A DNA stretch of 64,000 nucleotides from Alcanivorax jadensis T9. GTDB taxonomy: Bacteria; Pseudomonadota; Gammaproteobacteria; Pseudomonadales; Alcanivoracaceae. Location: contig NZ_ARXU01000001.1 in the NCBI RefSeq assembly GCF_000756655.1, forward strand, positions 434,001 through 498,000. The letters run 5' to 3'. The position numbers and the translations under genes are program-made. The notes beneath the pieces were generated by a model, which was not told the origin of the DNA, made no database searches, and worked only from the letters and a program-made list of their open reading frames with translations. Positions 52,269-61,301 of the stretch are shown in pieces. Every line of letters begins with the position of its first letter. Positions within the stretch are counted from its first letter, which is position 1.

Positions 52269-52302
52269 AAAAAATACCCGCCAAATGGCGGGTATTTTTA
52301 TT
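52269..52302. terminator. Bidirectional terminator between plsB and the beta-barrel gene
   Basis: AAAAAATACCCGCC and GGCGGGTATTTTT pair around AAAT. There is an A-run before and a T-run after, so it works for both the plus-strand plsB and the minus-strand gene facing it. Confidence 0.93.
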
Positions 52303-52322
52303 TCCGGGCACACAGCCAACCG

Positions 52323-53039
52323 CTAGATGGCAATGGAAACACCCAGGCTGTAGTTGATGCTCTCCAGATCCATTTCCAGTTCCCGGGACAGTGCCACCGT
52401 ACCGCCAACCCCATTGGCCGTATCACCACTTTCCACGGTACCGGCATCCACATAGAAAATGGAGAAATCCACGGAGGCCGCATCACTGAGCCAGTAGGCA
52501 ACACCCCCACCAAATTTGAAGGCAAATTCGGTGCTGCCACCGTCTTCAATGGTTGCAGATGCGCCACTAACGAAAACGGTCATATCCTCCAGTTCGTTAT
52601 CGGCAAGACCGATACCCGCCCCTACATAGGGGTCAAAGGCCCCGGTGCCACGGTCATTCATGAAGTGGTAGTAGCCATTGATCATGAGAAGATGACTGGT
52701 GGTCTTGGCCTCGAACGTCCCCGCCTCTGAAGCCCCGCCGGAGCTGACGGTAACGCCATCGTCTTCCTTGGACGCCAGAGAGAAATCCAGTGCAACTTCT
52801 GCGCGCAAGTTGGGGGAAAGCCAGGTACCACCTGCTACGCTAAGATAATCCGTACCACCCGGATCGTACCCATCGATGGCCAGAGTCTCTTCTGAAGGAC
52901 TCGCAACCGTAAAATCCATATCTTGTTCATCGTAATCGGCAAGGCTATAGGCAAACCGCAGGTAGTTATCGGCCATGGCAGATGCCGGCAAAACCAGAGG
53001 CAATGCCGCAGTCAACGCAAGCAAACGGAAGGTATTCAT
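52323..53039 (-). CDS. Outer-membrane beta-barrel protein (OmpW/OmpA-barrel-like)
   Basis: A 238-residue precursor with a clear Sec signal (about 1-23, PASAMA before DNYLRFAYS). The mature part alternates polar and hydrophobic residues with Gly- and Tyr-rich strands (LRFAYSLADY, LLMINGYYHFMND, FDPYVGAGIGLAD, FKFGGGVAYWLS), as in 8-stranded barrels of the porin/OMP_b-brl family. Function unknown. It ends LGVSIAI and not with an aromatic residue, which is unusual for a BAM substrate. It stands alone on the minus strand. Confidence 0.8.
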   Translation of the reverse strand: MNTFRLLALTAALPLVLPASAMADNYLRFAYSLADYDEQDMDFTVASPSEETLAIDGYDPGGTDYLSVAGGTWLSPNLRAEVALDFSLASKEDDGVTVSSGGASEAGTFEAKTTSHLLMINGYYHFMNDRGTGAFDPYVGAGIGLADNELEDMTVFVSGASATIEDGGSTEFAFKFGGGVAYWLSDAASVDFSIFYVDAGTVESGDTANGVGGTVALSRELEMDLESINYSLGVSIAI

Positions 53040-53185
53040 TATCTTATCCTCATGCTTAAAGTGTCATTCCTTAACAGCAACACATCAGGTGCACCTTTGA
53101 CGCTATCAAAGCGACATCATTGTGTCTATTTTATGATCAATTCATGAATGCGTTACAGGATGGACTAGTTGCTCAGCGATTCGGG

Positions 53186-53908
53186 CTACTCATAGACATC
53201 AAAACGAATAGCCTTGCCGGCAATCTGATGATGAGGGCTGCGTTTTGCCAGCGGTTCAGCCTTGCCGGGCCGTTTGACCACCACCCGATGCGGATCAAGA
53301 CCAAGCGCCCATTCCAGCAACGCCGCTTCTTCGTTCTGATCGGGATAGGCTGCCAATTGCTGAAGCCATTGCAGGTCTTTTTTTACCGCCGCACTTTTGT
53401 CCCGCGATGGAAACATGGGATCAAGATAGACCGCATGCAGCGGCGGCAAGGTGTGCGCGCCAGCATCCGCGCAGGGTAGCAACTGCATGGCGGCAGCGAG
53501 CTCTGCAGGCGCCCGCCGCAAGCCATCAGCCAGCATGGCATGGAGAATCGGCGAGCGTTCCGCCAGCAATACCGGAAACCCGGCCATGGCGATCAGGGCC
53601 GCATCCCGGCCCAGGCCAGCGGTGGCATCCAGAACAGTAAAGGTTTCTTCCCGGGGTTTTCCCAGCGCCTTGATCAACCGCTCGTGGCGAACCCGCTCCG
53701 CCGTCAGTCGGTAGCCCTGTTTGCCATCATTAAAGCTGACGCTCAAGGGAGTTTCCCGCCCTTGCGGTCGCCACAGGCTGAGGCGCTCCTCATGCCAGCC
53801 CAGCACCAGCGGCAGGCCCAGTTCCACCGCTCTGTCCGCCTCTTCTACCGGCGTACCGGGAAGCCCGTCAGGGCACCCGGGTAACAGACCCAGCACCGTA
53901 GCCAGCAT
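53186..53908 (-). CDS. rsmJ: 16S rRNA (guanine1516-N2)-methyltransferase
   Basis: Methylates G1516 of 16S rRNA. The ATG at 53908, 4 bases past the uppP stop, gives 240 residues (E. coli RsmJ 250). The SAM-binding motif TVLDATAGLGRDAALIA and the catalytic-type YLDPMFPSRDKSA are family-specific. A longer frame reading back into uppP has no good start signal. Paired with uppP in one transcription unit. Confidence 0.92.
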   Translation of the reverse strand: MLATVLGLLPGCPDGLPGTPVEEADRAVELGLPLVLGWHEERLSLWRPQGRETPLSVSFNDGKQGYRLTAERVRHERLIKALGKPREETFTVLDATAGLGRDAALIAMAGFPVLLAERSPILHAMLADGLRRAPAELAAAMQLLPCADAGAHTLPPLHAVYLDPMFPSRDKSAAVKKDLQWLQQLAAYPDQNEEAALLEWALGLDPHRVVVKRPGKAEPLAKRSPHHQIAGKAIRFDVYE

Positions 53909-53912
53909 GGAA

Positions 53913-54710
53913 TCAGGCCAGCCACGCCAGTAGCGCAACGCCAAGAACCAGGCGGTACACCACAAACGGCAGCATGCCGATGCGCTCAAGCAGACGAATG
54001 AAGAACACAATGGTCAGATACGCCGTAATCGCACTGACCACCGCACCCAGGGCCATCAGTCCCCAGTCCACCGCTACCTGCTGCTCGACAAGATCCTTTG
54101 TCTTGAGCAATCCCGCACCAAGAATGACTGGAATGGAAAGCAGAAAGGAAAAGCGGGCAGCGTCCTCGCGCTTGTAACCCAGCGCCAGTGCCGCCGTGAT
54201 GGTAATACCGCTACGGGAGGTACCGGGAATCAGTGCCAGAGCCTGGGCCAGGCCGATAAAAATGGCGCCAATGACCCCCAGTCTCACCAGACTGAACTGG
54301 CGCTTGCCGAACGCATCGGCAGCCCACAGCAACGCGCCAAACACCAGGGTAGTAACGGCAATCACCAGTGCAGAACGCAACTCCCGTTCAATCCAGTCAT
54401 CACCAACAAAGCCGAACACCACCGCAGGAATGGTAGCCAACACCACCAGCAGTCCCAGTTTCAGGTCGTCGTTCATGGTGCGCTGGGTCACCGCTTTGCC
54501 GGCACCGCCGACCATGGCAAAAAGATCCCGGCGGTAGTAGGCCATCACCGCCATCAGGGTGCCCAGGTGCACGGCCACATCAAAGGCCAGCCCCTGATCG
54601 GGCCAGCCCAGTACCTGAGACGGCAGAATCAGATGGGCAGAACTGGAAATGGGAAGAAACTCGGTAAGTCCCTGTATCAGGGCAAGCACCAGGGCCTGGA
54701 ACCAATCCAT
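53913..54710 (-). CDS. uppP: Undecaprenyl-diphosphatase
   Basis: Dephosphorylates undecaprenyl diphosphate on the outer face of the inner membrane, returning the carrier made by UppS to the monophosphate form. The 265-residue polytopic protein has the two active-site signatures QGLTEFLPISSSAHLIL (about 14-30) and PGTSRSGITITAAL (about 171-184). BacA-type. PopT, encoded at 3.9 kb, may flip its product back. Confidence 0.97.
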   Translation of the reverse strand: MDWFQALVLALIQGLTEFLPISSSAHLILPSQVLGWPDQGLAFDVAVHLGTLMAVMAYYRRDLFAMVGGAGKAVTQRTMNDDLKLGLLVVLATIPAVVFGFVGDDWIERELRSALVIAVTTLVFGALLWAADAFGKRQFSLVRLGVIGAIFIGLAQALALIPGTSRSGITITAALALGYKREDAARFSFLLSIPVILGAGLLKTKDLVEQQVAVDWGLMALGAVVSAITAYLTIVFFIRLLERIGMLPFVVYRLVLGVALLAWLA

Positions 54711-54730
54711 GGAATGTCCTTATTGAATGG

Positions 54731-54765
54731 AACGTCAGTAACGGGAACGAGTTGCGAGGGGCGAT
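54731..54765. repeat. Heptamer-like element upstream of uppP
   Basis: Five units with 7-base phase: AACGTCA, GTAACGG, GAACGAG, TTGCGAG, GGGCGAT. A nested hairpin with GACGGG/CCCGTC outer and GCGC inner stems follows at about 54771-54804, then TATCGCAACGTT, which partly mirrors the array. Degenerate; the weakest long example. Confidence 0.5.
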
Positions 54766-54817
54766 AATCAAGACGGGTGAAGCGCTTTGAAGCGCGATTC
54801 CCGTCTATCGCAACGTT

Positions 54818-55255
54818 TTACTCTTCTGTGGCGGTGATTTTGTAACCCTGCAAAAATTCCGGGGGCATGCGGCGGGGCTTACCGGAATCCAGTGCCACAC
54901 ACACCCAACGGGTGCGGCCGCGCAGCAGGGTTCGCCCGTCTGATTCGCGAACAATCTGGTAACGGCGCGTGATACTGATGCGCTGGTCGTTTTCCACGAT
55001 CCAGGTACCGATCTTCAGGTGTTCACCTTCAAAGGCCGGCGCCAGGTAATCCACTTCGGTATGCCGGGCCACCATGCCCCGGTTGAGCTTCTGGTACAGA
55101 TCCCAGCCCAACCCAAGGCTGGCGGTATGATCCCAGGCAATTTTCTCCATGAAACGCAGATATTCGGTGTTGTTCACATGCCCCATCACGTCGATGGCTT
55201 CGGCCGGCACAGTCACCGCCAGTTCATGGACATTGGGAAGGTCCCAGTTGATCAT
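54818..55255 (-). CDS. Acyl-CoA thioesterase, 4HBT/YbgC type
   Basis: Hot-dog-fold thioesterase of 145 residues, probably cleaving an acyl-CoA in the cytoplasm. The catalytic Asp is in VPAEAIDVMGHVNNTEYLRFMEKIAW, with the HVNN motif of 4-hydroxybenzoyl-CoA thioesterases. ITRRYQIVRESDGRTLLRGRTRWV is the family's second half. It overlaps tsaB (ATGA), which may reflect co-translation but gives no clear functional link. Natural substrate unknown. Confidence 0.88.
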   Translation of the reverse strand: MINWDLPNVHELAVTVPAEAIDVMGHVNNTEYLRFMEKIAWDHTASLGLGWDLYQKLNRGMVARHTEVDYLAPAFEGEHLKIGTWIVENDQRISITRRYQIVRESDGRTLLRGRTRWVCVALDSGKPRRMPPEFLQGYKITATEE

Positions 55256-55926
55256 CGTACAGCTCCCTGAATTACCTGATCACGAAGATAGACCGGCTGC
55301 GCCAGTTCTGCACTGACACCCTGCCCGCGCTGGAAACCGGATAATGCCAGCTGCGCCACCGCTTTCGCATGAGGATGCACGTCAGCCTCACAGTGACTTG
55401 CGCCATAGGCCTGGCAAAGGGCCTCACGATAGACCAGCCCGGAGCCGATAATCATCCAGTCTTTTTGTGGCAGAGATGGCAAGGTATCCGGGTGAAACAA
55501 GCCGTCACCGAGCACGGGGCTGGCAACGCCATCCTCACAGGCATAGGCACCCAGATAGACCTCTCCCATACGCGCATCGAACACCGCGATCACATCCCGG
55601 TGTGGCGTCGTCTCCTGGGCGCTGAGTGCACAGGCCGCCAGAGTAGACACCCCGATCACCGGCAAGTCCGCCGCAAAGGCCAGCCCCTGGGTAACCGCAG
55701 CCGCGACCCGCACACCGGTAAAGGCACCGGGACCATGGCCAAAGGCAATGCCGTCCAGCTGGCGAAGCGACAGTTGCGCTTCCGCCAGCAGTGCTTCCAC
55801 CATCGGCAGCACCCGTTCGGTTTGACGACGTGGCGCCTGCTCGAAATATTCGAGCACCTCGTCGCCATCCATGATGGCCACCGAACAGGTTTCACCGGCG
55901 GTTTCCAGAGCCAGAATTCGTGTCAT
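55252..55926 (-). CDS. tsaB: tRNA t6A biosynthesis protein TsaB
   Basis: Partner of TsaD and TsaE in making threonylcarbamoyl-adenosine at position 37 of ANN-decoding tRNAs. The 224-residue protein (E. coli 231) is an ASKHA-fold inactive homologue of TsaD: ILALETAGETCSVAI, FGHGPGAFTGVRVAAAVTQGLAFA. Overlaps both neighbours (ATGA with yoaA stop and with thioesterase start), giving a yoaA-tsaB-thioesterase coupled unit, similar to E. coli yoaA-tsaB. Confidence 0.95.
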   Translation of the reverse strand: MTRILALETAGETCSVAIMDGDEVLEYFEQAPRRQTERVLPMVEALLAEAQLSLRQLDGIAFGHGPGAFTGVRVAAAVTQGLAFAADLPVIGVSTLAACALSAQETTPHRDVIAVFDARMGEVYLGAYACEDGVASPVLGDGLFHPDTLPSLPQKDWMIIGSGLVYREALCQAYGASHCEADVHPHAKAVAQLALSGFQRGQGVSAELAQPVYLRDQVIQGAVR

Positions 55927-57878
55927 GATTCCATCTGTTCCGTTGTCTGCCCTTCTTGCTGCCGGGCCAGGTAATCGAAAAACCGTTGTACCACGTCCAG
56001 CTTCCGGGTGCGGGTCATGTTGGGCAGACTGTTCACAAAGAGTTTTCCGTAGCTGCGCGTCAGCAGCCGGGGATCCGCCACCACCAACAGGCCGGTATCC
56101 TTGGGATCACGAATCAGTCGGCCGGCACCCTGGCGCAATGCCAGCACCGCCTGGGGCAACTGATAATCGCGGAAGGCATTGCCACCATTGCGATTGATAT
56201 GTTCAATGCGTGCCGCCGCCACCGGGTCACCCGGCGAGCCGAACGGCAGTTTATCAATAATCACGCAACTGAGTGCCTCGCCACGCACATCAATGCCTTC
56301 CCAGAAACTGCTGGTGCCCAACAGCACCGCGTTACCTTTTTCCCGGAAGCTGTCCAGTAACTCCCGTCGACCGGACTCCCCTTGCACCAGCAACGGATAG
56401 TCCAGACGGGGGCGTAGCAACTGGGCCGCTTCCCGTAATGCTCTGTGACTGGTGAAAAGGAAAAAAGTGCGACCCTTGGCGGCATTGATGACCGGCACCA
56501 TGGCATCGCAAAGCGCCGCGGTATAGCCGGGATCGTTCGGCGCCGGCAGGCCGTCAGGGGCATAAAACACCGCCTGGCGTTTGAAATCGAACGGGCTTTC
56601 CAGCCGCAGGGTGGTAGCCGCGTCCATGCCAAGGCGCTTCTGGATATGCTCAAAGCGCCCGCCCACAGACAGAGTCGCCGAGGTAAGCACCCAGCTGCAC
56701 GGCTGACGCTCGCGCTGGGCACGCAGCTGGGCTGCCACGGACAGGGGCGTGCTGTGCAGCACCACAGTCCGTTTGAAGGTTTCAAACCAGTACACCCGGT
56801 TGGGCTGTTCCCCTTTCAGGTAGGCCGCCAGGCAGTCCACTTGCTCGCTGGCACGACGGGCACAGGCCTCCATTCCCCGGCTGGCCTTGGCCAGGGGGCC
56901 AAGGAACATTTCCAGATCGCGCAGGGCCGTTAGCAGGGTCTCGCCCGCTTCGATGACAGTCTCTTTCTCCGCCACCTCGGACCAGGGCTCCCGACGCTCG
57001 CCGTCGCCCAGGCTCAGGCGCAGATCCAGGCAGCCCTTTTCCACCGCTGCAATCAACTGGTTCAGACGCGCCAGATCGGCAGCGGTCTGCCCGGCTTCGG
57101 ACAAACTATCACGGCCCAGTTCCTGGACCTGTCGGGTGCTCAAGGTATCGCCGAAAAAAGCAGCAGCGATTTCCGGCAGCTGATGCGCCTCGTCGAAGAT
57201 CACCGTGTTGGCACTGGGCAGCAGTTCCGAGGCCGAGCCGTTACCGCGCAAGGCCGCATCGGCAAAGAAAAGATGATGATTGACCACCACCAGGTCCGCT
57301 TCCTGGGCTTCCTTGCGGGCCTTCATCAGCGGGCATTCCTGATAGTTGGGGCAATCTGTGCCGAGACAGTTGTCGGCAGTACTGGTTACCCAGGGCCATA
57401 CCGGCGCGTCTTCGGGAATCTGTTGCAGCTCGGCGATGTCACCGGTTTTGGTACGACCAGCCCAATGGGCCACGATCTGCAACTGCTCGGCGGTTTCCCG
57501 AGTCAGAAAACGGGCCTCTTCCTGATGCAGGGTCATCCGGTAGGGACAGAGATAATTGGCGCGCCCTTTCAACAGCGCCACCTTGCGCGGCAGCCCCAGA
57601 GCTTTCTTGACCAGCGGCACATCCTTGAAAAAAAGCTGATCTTGCAGACTCTTGGTGCCGGTGGACACCAGTGTCGGCCCCTCCGACAACAGGGCCGGCA
57701 CCAGGTACGCCAGGGTCTTGCCGGTACCGGTTTCCGCCTCGACCATCAGGGTGCCACCGGTGCCGATCACCGCATCCACTGCGTCCGCCATGGCCAGTTG
57801 CGGTTCACGGGGCTGATAGCCCGGCAAAAGCGGCGCAAAGCGCGTCAGATCGGTAAGATGGTTACGGGCGCTGGTCAC
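55923..57878 (-). CDS. yoaA: ATP-dependent DNA helicase YoaA (DinG/XPD-like)
   Basis: Superfamily 2 helicase with an iron-sulfur cluster, linked in E. coli to DNA repair with HolC. The 651-residue product (E. coli YoaA 636) has Walker A EAETGTGKTLAYL, four cluster cysteines (CPYRM near 110; CLGTDCPNYQEC near 170-180), the DEAH motif FDEAHQLPE, and the C-terminal motifs SFWEGIDVRGE and RQGAGRLIRDPKD. It starts at a GTG (57878) with AGGA upstream. The tsaB linkage favours YoaA over DinG. Confidence 0.93.
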   Translation of the reverse strand: MTSARNHLTDLTRFAPLLPGYQPREPQLAMADAVDAVIGTGGTLMVEAETGTGKTLAYLVPALLSEGPTLVSTGTKSLQDQLFFKDVPLVKKALGLPRKVALLKGRANYLCPYRMTLHQEEARFLTRETAEQLQIVAHWAGRTKTGDIAELQQIPEDAPVWPWVTSTADNCLGTDCPNYQECPLMKARKEAQEADLVVVNHHLFFADAALRGNGSASELLPSANTVIFDEAHQLPEIAAAFFGDTLSTRQVQELGRDSLSEAGQTAADLARLNQLIAAVEKGCLDLRLSLGDGERREPWSEVAEKETVIEAGETLLTALRDLEMFLGPLAKASRGMEACARRASEQVDCLAAYLKGEQPNRVYWFETFKRTVVLHSTPLSVAAQLRAQRERQPCSWVLTSATLSVGGRFEHIQKRLGMDAATTLRLESPFDFKRQAVFYAPDGLPAPNDPGYTAALCDAMVPVINAAKGRTFFLFTSHRALREAAQLLRPRLDYPLLVQGESGRRELLDSFREKGNAVLLGTSSFWEGIDVRGEALSCVIIDKLPFGSPGDPVAAARIEHINRNGGNAFRDYQLPQAVLALRQGAGRLIRDPKDTGLLVVADPRLLTRSYGKLFVNSLPNMTRTRKLDVVQRFFDYLARQQEGQTTEQMES

Positions 57879-58020
57879 ACGATGTCCTGAGGATGACAGA
57901 AAGGAAGCAAGCCACAGAGCATAGCATTAGACGCCACAAGCAGCACGCCTCACGCAACGCGGAAAACCCGCCAACGGACGGTTTCTGTGCTCAGGCATCC
58001 CACACCAACGGAGGCACCCC

Positions 58021-58560
58021 ATGGACTACACCCTGATCATTCTGGCTGGCGGCCAGGGAAAACGGGTCGGCGGCGCCGACAAGGGATTAGTGGAGCTGGA
58101 TGACAAGCCGCTGATCGCTCACCTGCTGGATCACGTGGCACCCTCCCCGACCCGTATCGTAATCAGTGCCAACCGGAATCAGGCCACCTACCGGCATTGG
58201 GCCGACCAGGTGGTCAGTGATGAACGGGACGGGTTTCAGGGGCCCATGGCCGGCCTGGAAGCAGCACTGAATGCCAGCCAGGGGCTCTGCCTGTGCCTGC
58301 CCTGCGATCTGGTGCAGGCTCCCACCTCACTGCCCGGCGACCTGCTGAAAAAAGCCGGCCCGGAGCACATCTGCGTGGCCCAGGATCCGATCCGCCGCCA
58401 ACCTCTCTGCCTGGCGTTGCATGCGGAGCACTGGCGGGACTCCCTGCACACCTATCTGGATAGTGGTGGCCGCAGCGCCTACGGCTGGCTGGATCAGGTA
58501 TCGGTTCACCCGGTGGCCGTGGCCTCGCCTCTGCAGAACCTGAATCACAAAGAGATATAA
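58021..58560 (+). CDS. mobA: Molybdenum cofactor guanylyltransferase
   Basis: Adds GMP to molybdopterin-Mo to form the bis-MGD cofactor. The 179-residue protein (E. coli 194) has the nucleotide-binding start IILAGGQGKRVGGADKGLVEL, GFQGPMAGLEAAL, and the metal-binding LPCDLVQAP. Its presence implies bis-MGD enzymes (such as nitrate reductase or formate dehydrogenase) elsewhere in the genome. Divergent from yoaA. Its stop codon is followed directly by a heptamer array. Confidence 0.93.
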   Translation: MDYTLIILAGGQGKRVGGADKGLVELDDKPLIAHLLDHVAPSPTRIVISANRNQATYRHWADQVVSDERDGFQGPMAGLEAALNASQGLCLCLPCDLVQAPTSLPGDLLKKAGPEHICVAQDPIRRQPLCLALHAEHWRDSLHTYLDSGGRSAYGWLDQVSVHPVAVASPLQNLNHKEI

Positions 58561-58668
58561 GTAACGAGGAGCGAGGAGCGAGGAGCGAGGAGCGAGGAGC
58601 GAAAAGATTAACCAAAACAACCCGTCGTGGCTCTGCTTTTCGTAACTCGTAACACGCTCCTCGAAACT
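58561..58668. repeat. Heptamer-repeat element after mobA
   Basis: GTAACGA followed by five perfect GGAGCGA units (58568-58602) starts on the first base after the mobA stop. An inverted partner lies at 58641-58668: CGTAACT, CGTAACA, CGCTCCT, CGAAACT. Its CGCTCCTCG is the complement of CGAGGAGCG in the left array. Confidence 0.9.
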
Positions 58669-58679
58669 GATTCCCCCAG

Positions 58680-58709
58680 AAACAACAATGCCCGCACAAG
58701 GCGGGCATT
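58680..58709 (-). terminator. Terminator of the SCP2 gene
   Basis: AATGCCCGC and GCGGGCATT pair around ACAAG; read on the minus strand the stem is followed by GTTGTTTCT. It lies about 40 bases past the SCP2-protein stop. Confidence 0.8.
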
Positions 58710-58745
58710 GGGGAAAGACTCCAGATAAACGACAGTGTCGTTATA

Positions 58746-59132
58746 TCAGGCAGTCACTTCCTGGATCTGCTTCATCAGGGCAACCTGGTCAGCAGAAGGC
58801 TGGGCGGTTTGCAGCGCCATCAGCTTGCTCATGTCGCCTTCGATACGGATCTGGCCACTCATGAAGCCCTGCATACCGGCGGACTGGTCACCTTCGATGA
58901 AGATACGCTTGGCCAGATCAGCCGGCAGGATCATGGTAGTCGGCGCGTCAGCGTGATGACCTTCTTCGATCATGCCTCCGACCAACGCCATCTCCTTGTC
59001 GCCACCATCGCCGGACACAGTGATGTTGATTACCAGATCTGCCAGGGCAGCCGGAGTTTCCACATCACCGGCACCGTCACGGATCTCTTTTACTTTCGCA
59101 AACCACTCGTCAGACAAAAATTCCAGGCTCAT
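58746..59132 (-). CDS. SCP2 sterol-binding domain protein
   Basis: A 128-residue stand-alone SCP2 domain. The fold binds lipids such as fatty acids, acyl-CoA and sterols in a hydrophobic tunnel. The typical C-terminal block is AGMQGFMSGQIRIEGDMSKLMAL. No signal peptide, so cytoplasmic. It stands alone with its own terminator. Stand-alone SCP2 proteins are common in lipid- and alkane-degrading bacteria; an intracellular lipid carrier role is inferred. Confidence 0.88.
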   Translation of the reverse strand: MSLEFLSDEWFAKVKEIRDGAGDVETPAALADLVINITVSGDGGDKEMALVGGMIEEGHHADAPTTMILPADLAKRIFIEGDQSAGMQGFMSGQIRIEGDMSKLMALQTAQPSADQVALMKQIQEVTA

Positions 59133-59274
59133 TCTTATATCTCCTTAACCTATCGTTGTGGCTTCGACACCCCGTGTAATCAGGCATCACCATTCAAACA
59201 AGCGTTCGAAACTTACCCGTACCTTATAGAAAGGCCCAGAGGGTGGCAATAGCCGTACAAGCGTCTATCGGGGA

Positions 59275-59305
59275 CAAAAAAACCCGGCGCAAGGCCGGGC
59301 TTTTG
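59275..59305 (-). terminator. Rho-independent terminator of glnK-amtB
   Basis: Read on the minus strand, AAGCCCGGC pairs with GCCGGGTT around a short loop and is followed by a run of Ts (TTTTTTTG). It lies about 25 bases past the amtB stop. Confidence 0.9.
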
Positions 59306-59327
59306 GGTCGTTGTCATGCAGTGGTAA

Positions 59328-60617
59328 TCAGAGGTCGTAACCACGCTCTTCGTGCAGGGCAATATCCAGACCCTGGGTTTCTTCGTCGCTGTCCACACGC
59401 AGCTCCGAGAACAACCCAACCAGCTTGAGCAACACCCAGGTCACCACAGCGGTATAAACGAACGTGGCCACCACGCCCAATGCCTGTACCCCGAACTGAT
59501 CCAGCATGGTGAATTCCGGCTTGGCAAAACCGTAACCGGAGAACAGCCCCAGTTCCGTGGACGCAAAGATACCGGCAAACAAGGTACCGAGAATGCCGCC
59601 TACCCCGTGCACCGGGAACACGTCCAGGGAATCATCGATCTTCAGCTTGTGCTTGATGAAGATGACCGAGTAGAAACAGATCACACCTGCAGACAGACCA
59701 ATCACCAGCGCTGCTGCCGGCCCGACAAAACCGGATGCCGGGGTAATGGTACCCAGACCCGCCACCATGCCGGTGGCGATGCCCAGTGCCGAGGGCTTGC
59801 CGAACTTCTTCCACTCCATGGTGATCCAGGCCAGCGAGCCTGCCGCCGCGGAAATGTGCGTGACCAGCATGGCCATGGCAGCGTCGCCGCCGGCGGCCAG
59901 TGCAGAGCCACCGTTGAAACCGAACCAGCCCACCCACAGCATGCCGGCACCGGTCACGGTCATGGTCATGTTATGCGGCATCATGCCTTGCCCGGGAAAA
60001 CCCTTTCGGCCACCCAGCACCAGTGCCGCCACCAGCGCCGCCACACCGGCAGTGATGTGCACCACGGTGCCGCCAGCAAAGTCATACAGACCTAGGTCAG
60101 CCAGCCAGCCGCCGCCCCACACCCAGTGGCAGACGGGCACATACACACCCAGCAGCCAGAGCACGGAGAACGCCAGCATGGGTCCGAAACGCATGCGCTC
60201 GGCAAAAGCACCCACGATCAGCGCAGGAGTAATAATGGCAAAAGTCATCTGGAACAGGCCGTGCAGGCTTTTCGGCAGCGTGCCTTCCAGAGTGTCTTTA
60301 CTGATACCGGCAAAGAACGCGTGATCAAGACCACCGATCCAGGCATTCATGCTGCCGCCATCGGAGAACGCCAGCGAGTAACCACAGATCAGCCATACCA
60401 GCGATACCGCACAGGTAATGGCAAAACACTGCATCAACACGGAGAGTACGTTTTTACTCCGCACCAGGCCGCCATAGAACAGGCTCAGGCCGGGAATGGT
60501 CATGAACAGCACCAGCGCGGTGGCCGTCAGAATCCAGGCGGTGTCGCCGGTATCCAGGCCATCGGCCAGGGCCAGGGATGGAAGCATCAACAGTACAGCA
60601 AGCAGTTTTTTCATCAT
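59328..60617 (-). CDS. amtB: Ammonium transporter AmtB
   Basis: Trimeric inner-membrane ammonium channel. The 429-residue precursor (E. coli 428) has a signal sequence (MMKKLLAVLLMLPSLALA) and 11 membrane segments. Twin pore histidines appear in GGTVVHITAG and FPVHGVGGILG; the family motif DFAGGTVVHI is intact. The ATG at 60617 lies 7 bases past the glnK stop with GAGGGG upstream. When nitrogen is sufficient, GlnK is expected to bind and close it. Confidence 0.97.
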   Translation of the reverse strand: MMKKLLAVLLMLPSLALADGLDTGDTAWILTATALVLFMTIPGLSLFYGGLVRSKNVLSVLMQCFAITCAVSLVWLICGYSLAFSDGGSMNAWIGGLDHAFFAGISKDTLEGTLPKSLHGLFQMTFAIITPALIVGAFAERMRFGPMLAFSVLWLLGVYVPVCHWVWGGGWLADLGLYDFAGGTVVHITAGVAALVAALVLGGRKGFPGQGMMPHNMTMTVTGAGMLWVGWFGFNGGSALAAGGDAAMAMLVTHISAAAGSLAWITMEWKKFGKPSALGIATGMVAGLGTITPASGFVGPAAALVIGLSAGVICFYSVIFIKHKLKIDDSLDVFPVHGVGGILGTLFAGIFASTELGLFSGYGFAKPEFTMLDQFGVQALGVVATFVYTAVVTWVLLKLVGLFSELRVDSDEETQGLDIALHEERGYDL

Positions 60618-60624
60618 CGCCCCC

Positions 60625-61055
<431 letters not shown>

Positions 61056-61124
61056 GTAATATTACTTTTTAATTTCAGTGACTTGGCCGCATAACACCCC
61101 AAATATGCACCACAATAGAACCGT

Positions 61125-61141
61125 TGCACCACGCAGATGCA
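61125..61141. promoter_or_regulatory. Candidate NtrC enhancer site
   Basis: Minus-strand TGCAT-CTGCG-TGGTGCA matches the E. coli glnA NtrC site pattern TGCAC-N5-TGGTGCA at all but one fixed base. It lies about 104 bases upstream of the start expected from the sigma-54 candidate, the usual enhancer distance. Another TGGTGCA half-site lies at about 61106-61112. Confidence 0.55.
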
Positions 61142-61264
61142 CAGATTTAATGCATTAAAGCATTCCAGGATGATGCAGCGAGGGAAAATTCAGGAAAGCA
61201 GAAAGCAATATGCACCAGCAAGACGCAGCGCATCGACATACGAAGGGATTAAGGAAGGAAATAT

Positions 61265-61293
61265 CACGCTTTCCCCAGCCCGGGGAAAGCGTG
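61265..61293 (-). terminator. Strong hairpin after the CnoX-like gene
   Basis: CACGCTTTCCCC and GGGGAAAGCGTG pair perfectly over 12 bases with a 5-base loop. On the minus strand ATATTTCCTTCCTT follows, a weak T-tract. Lies right after the stop at 61302, so a terminator is the best reading. The remainder of the 338-bp gap (60964-61301) holds the glnK control region and no gene. Confidence 0.7.
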
Positions 61294-61301
61294 GCGGCAG
61301 A

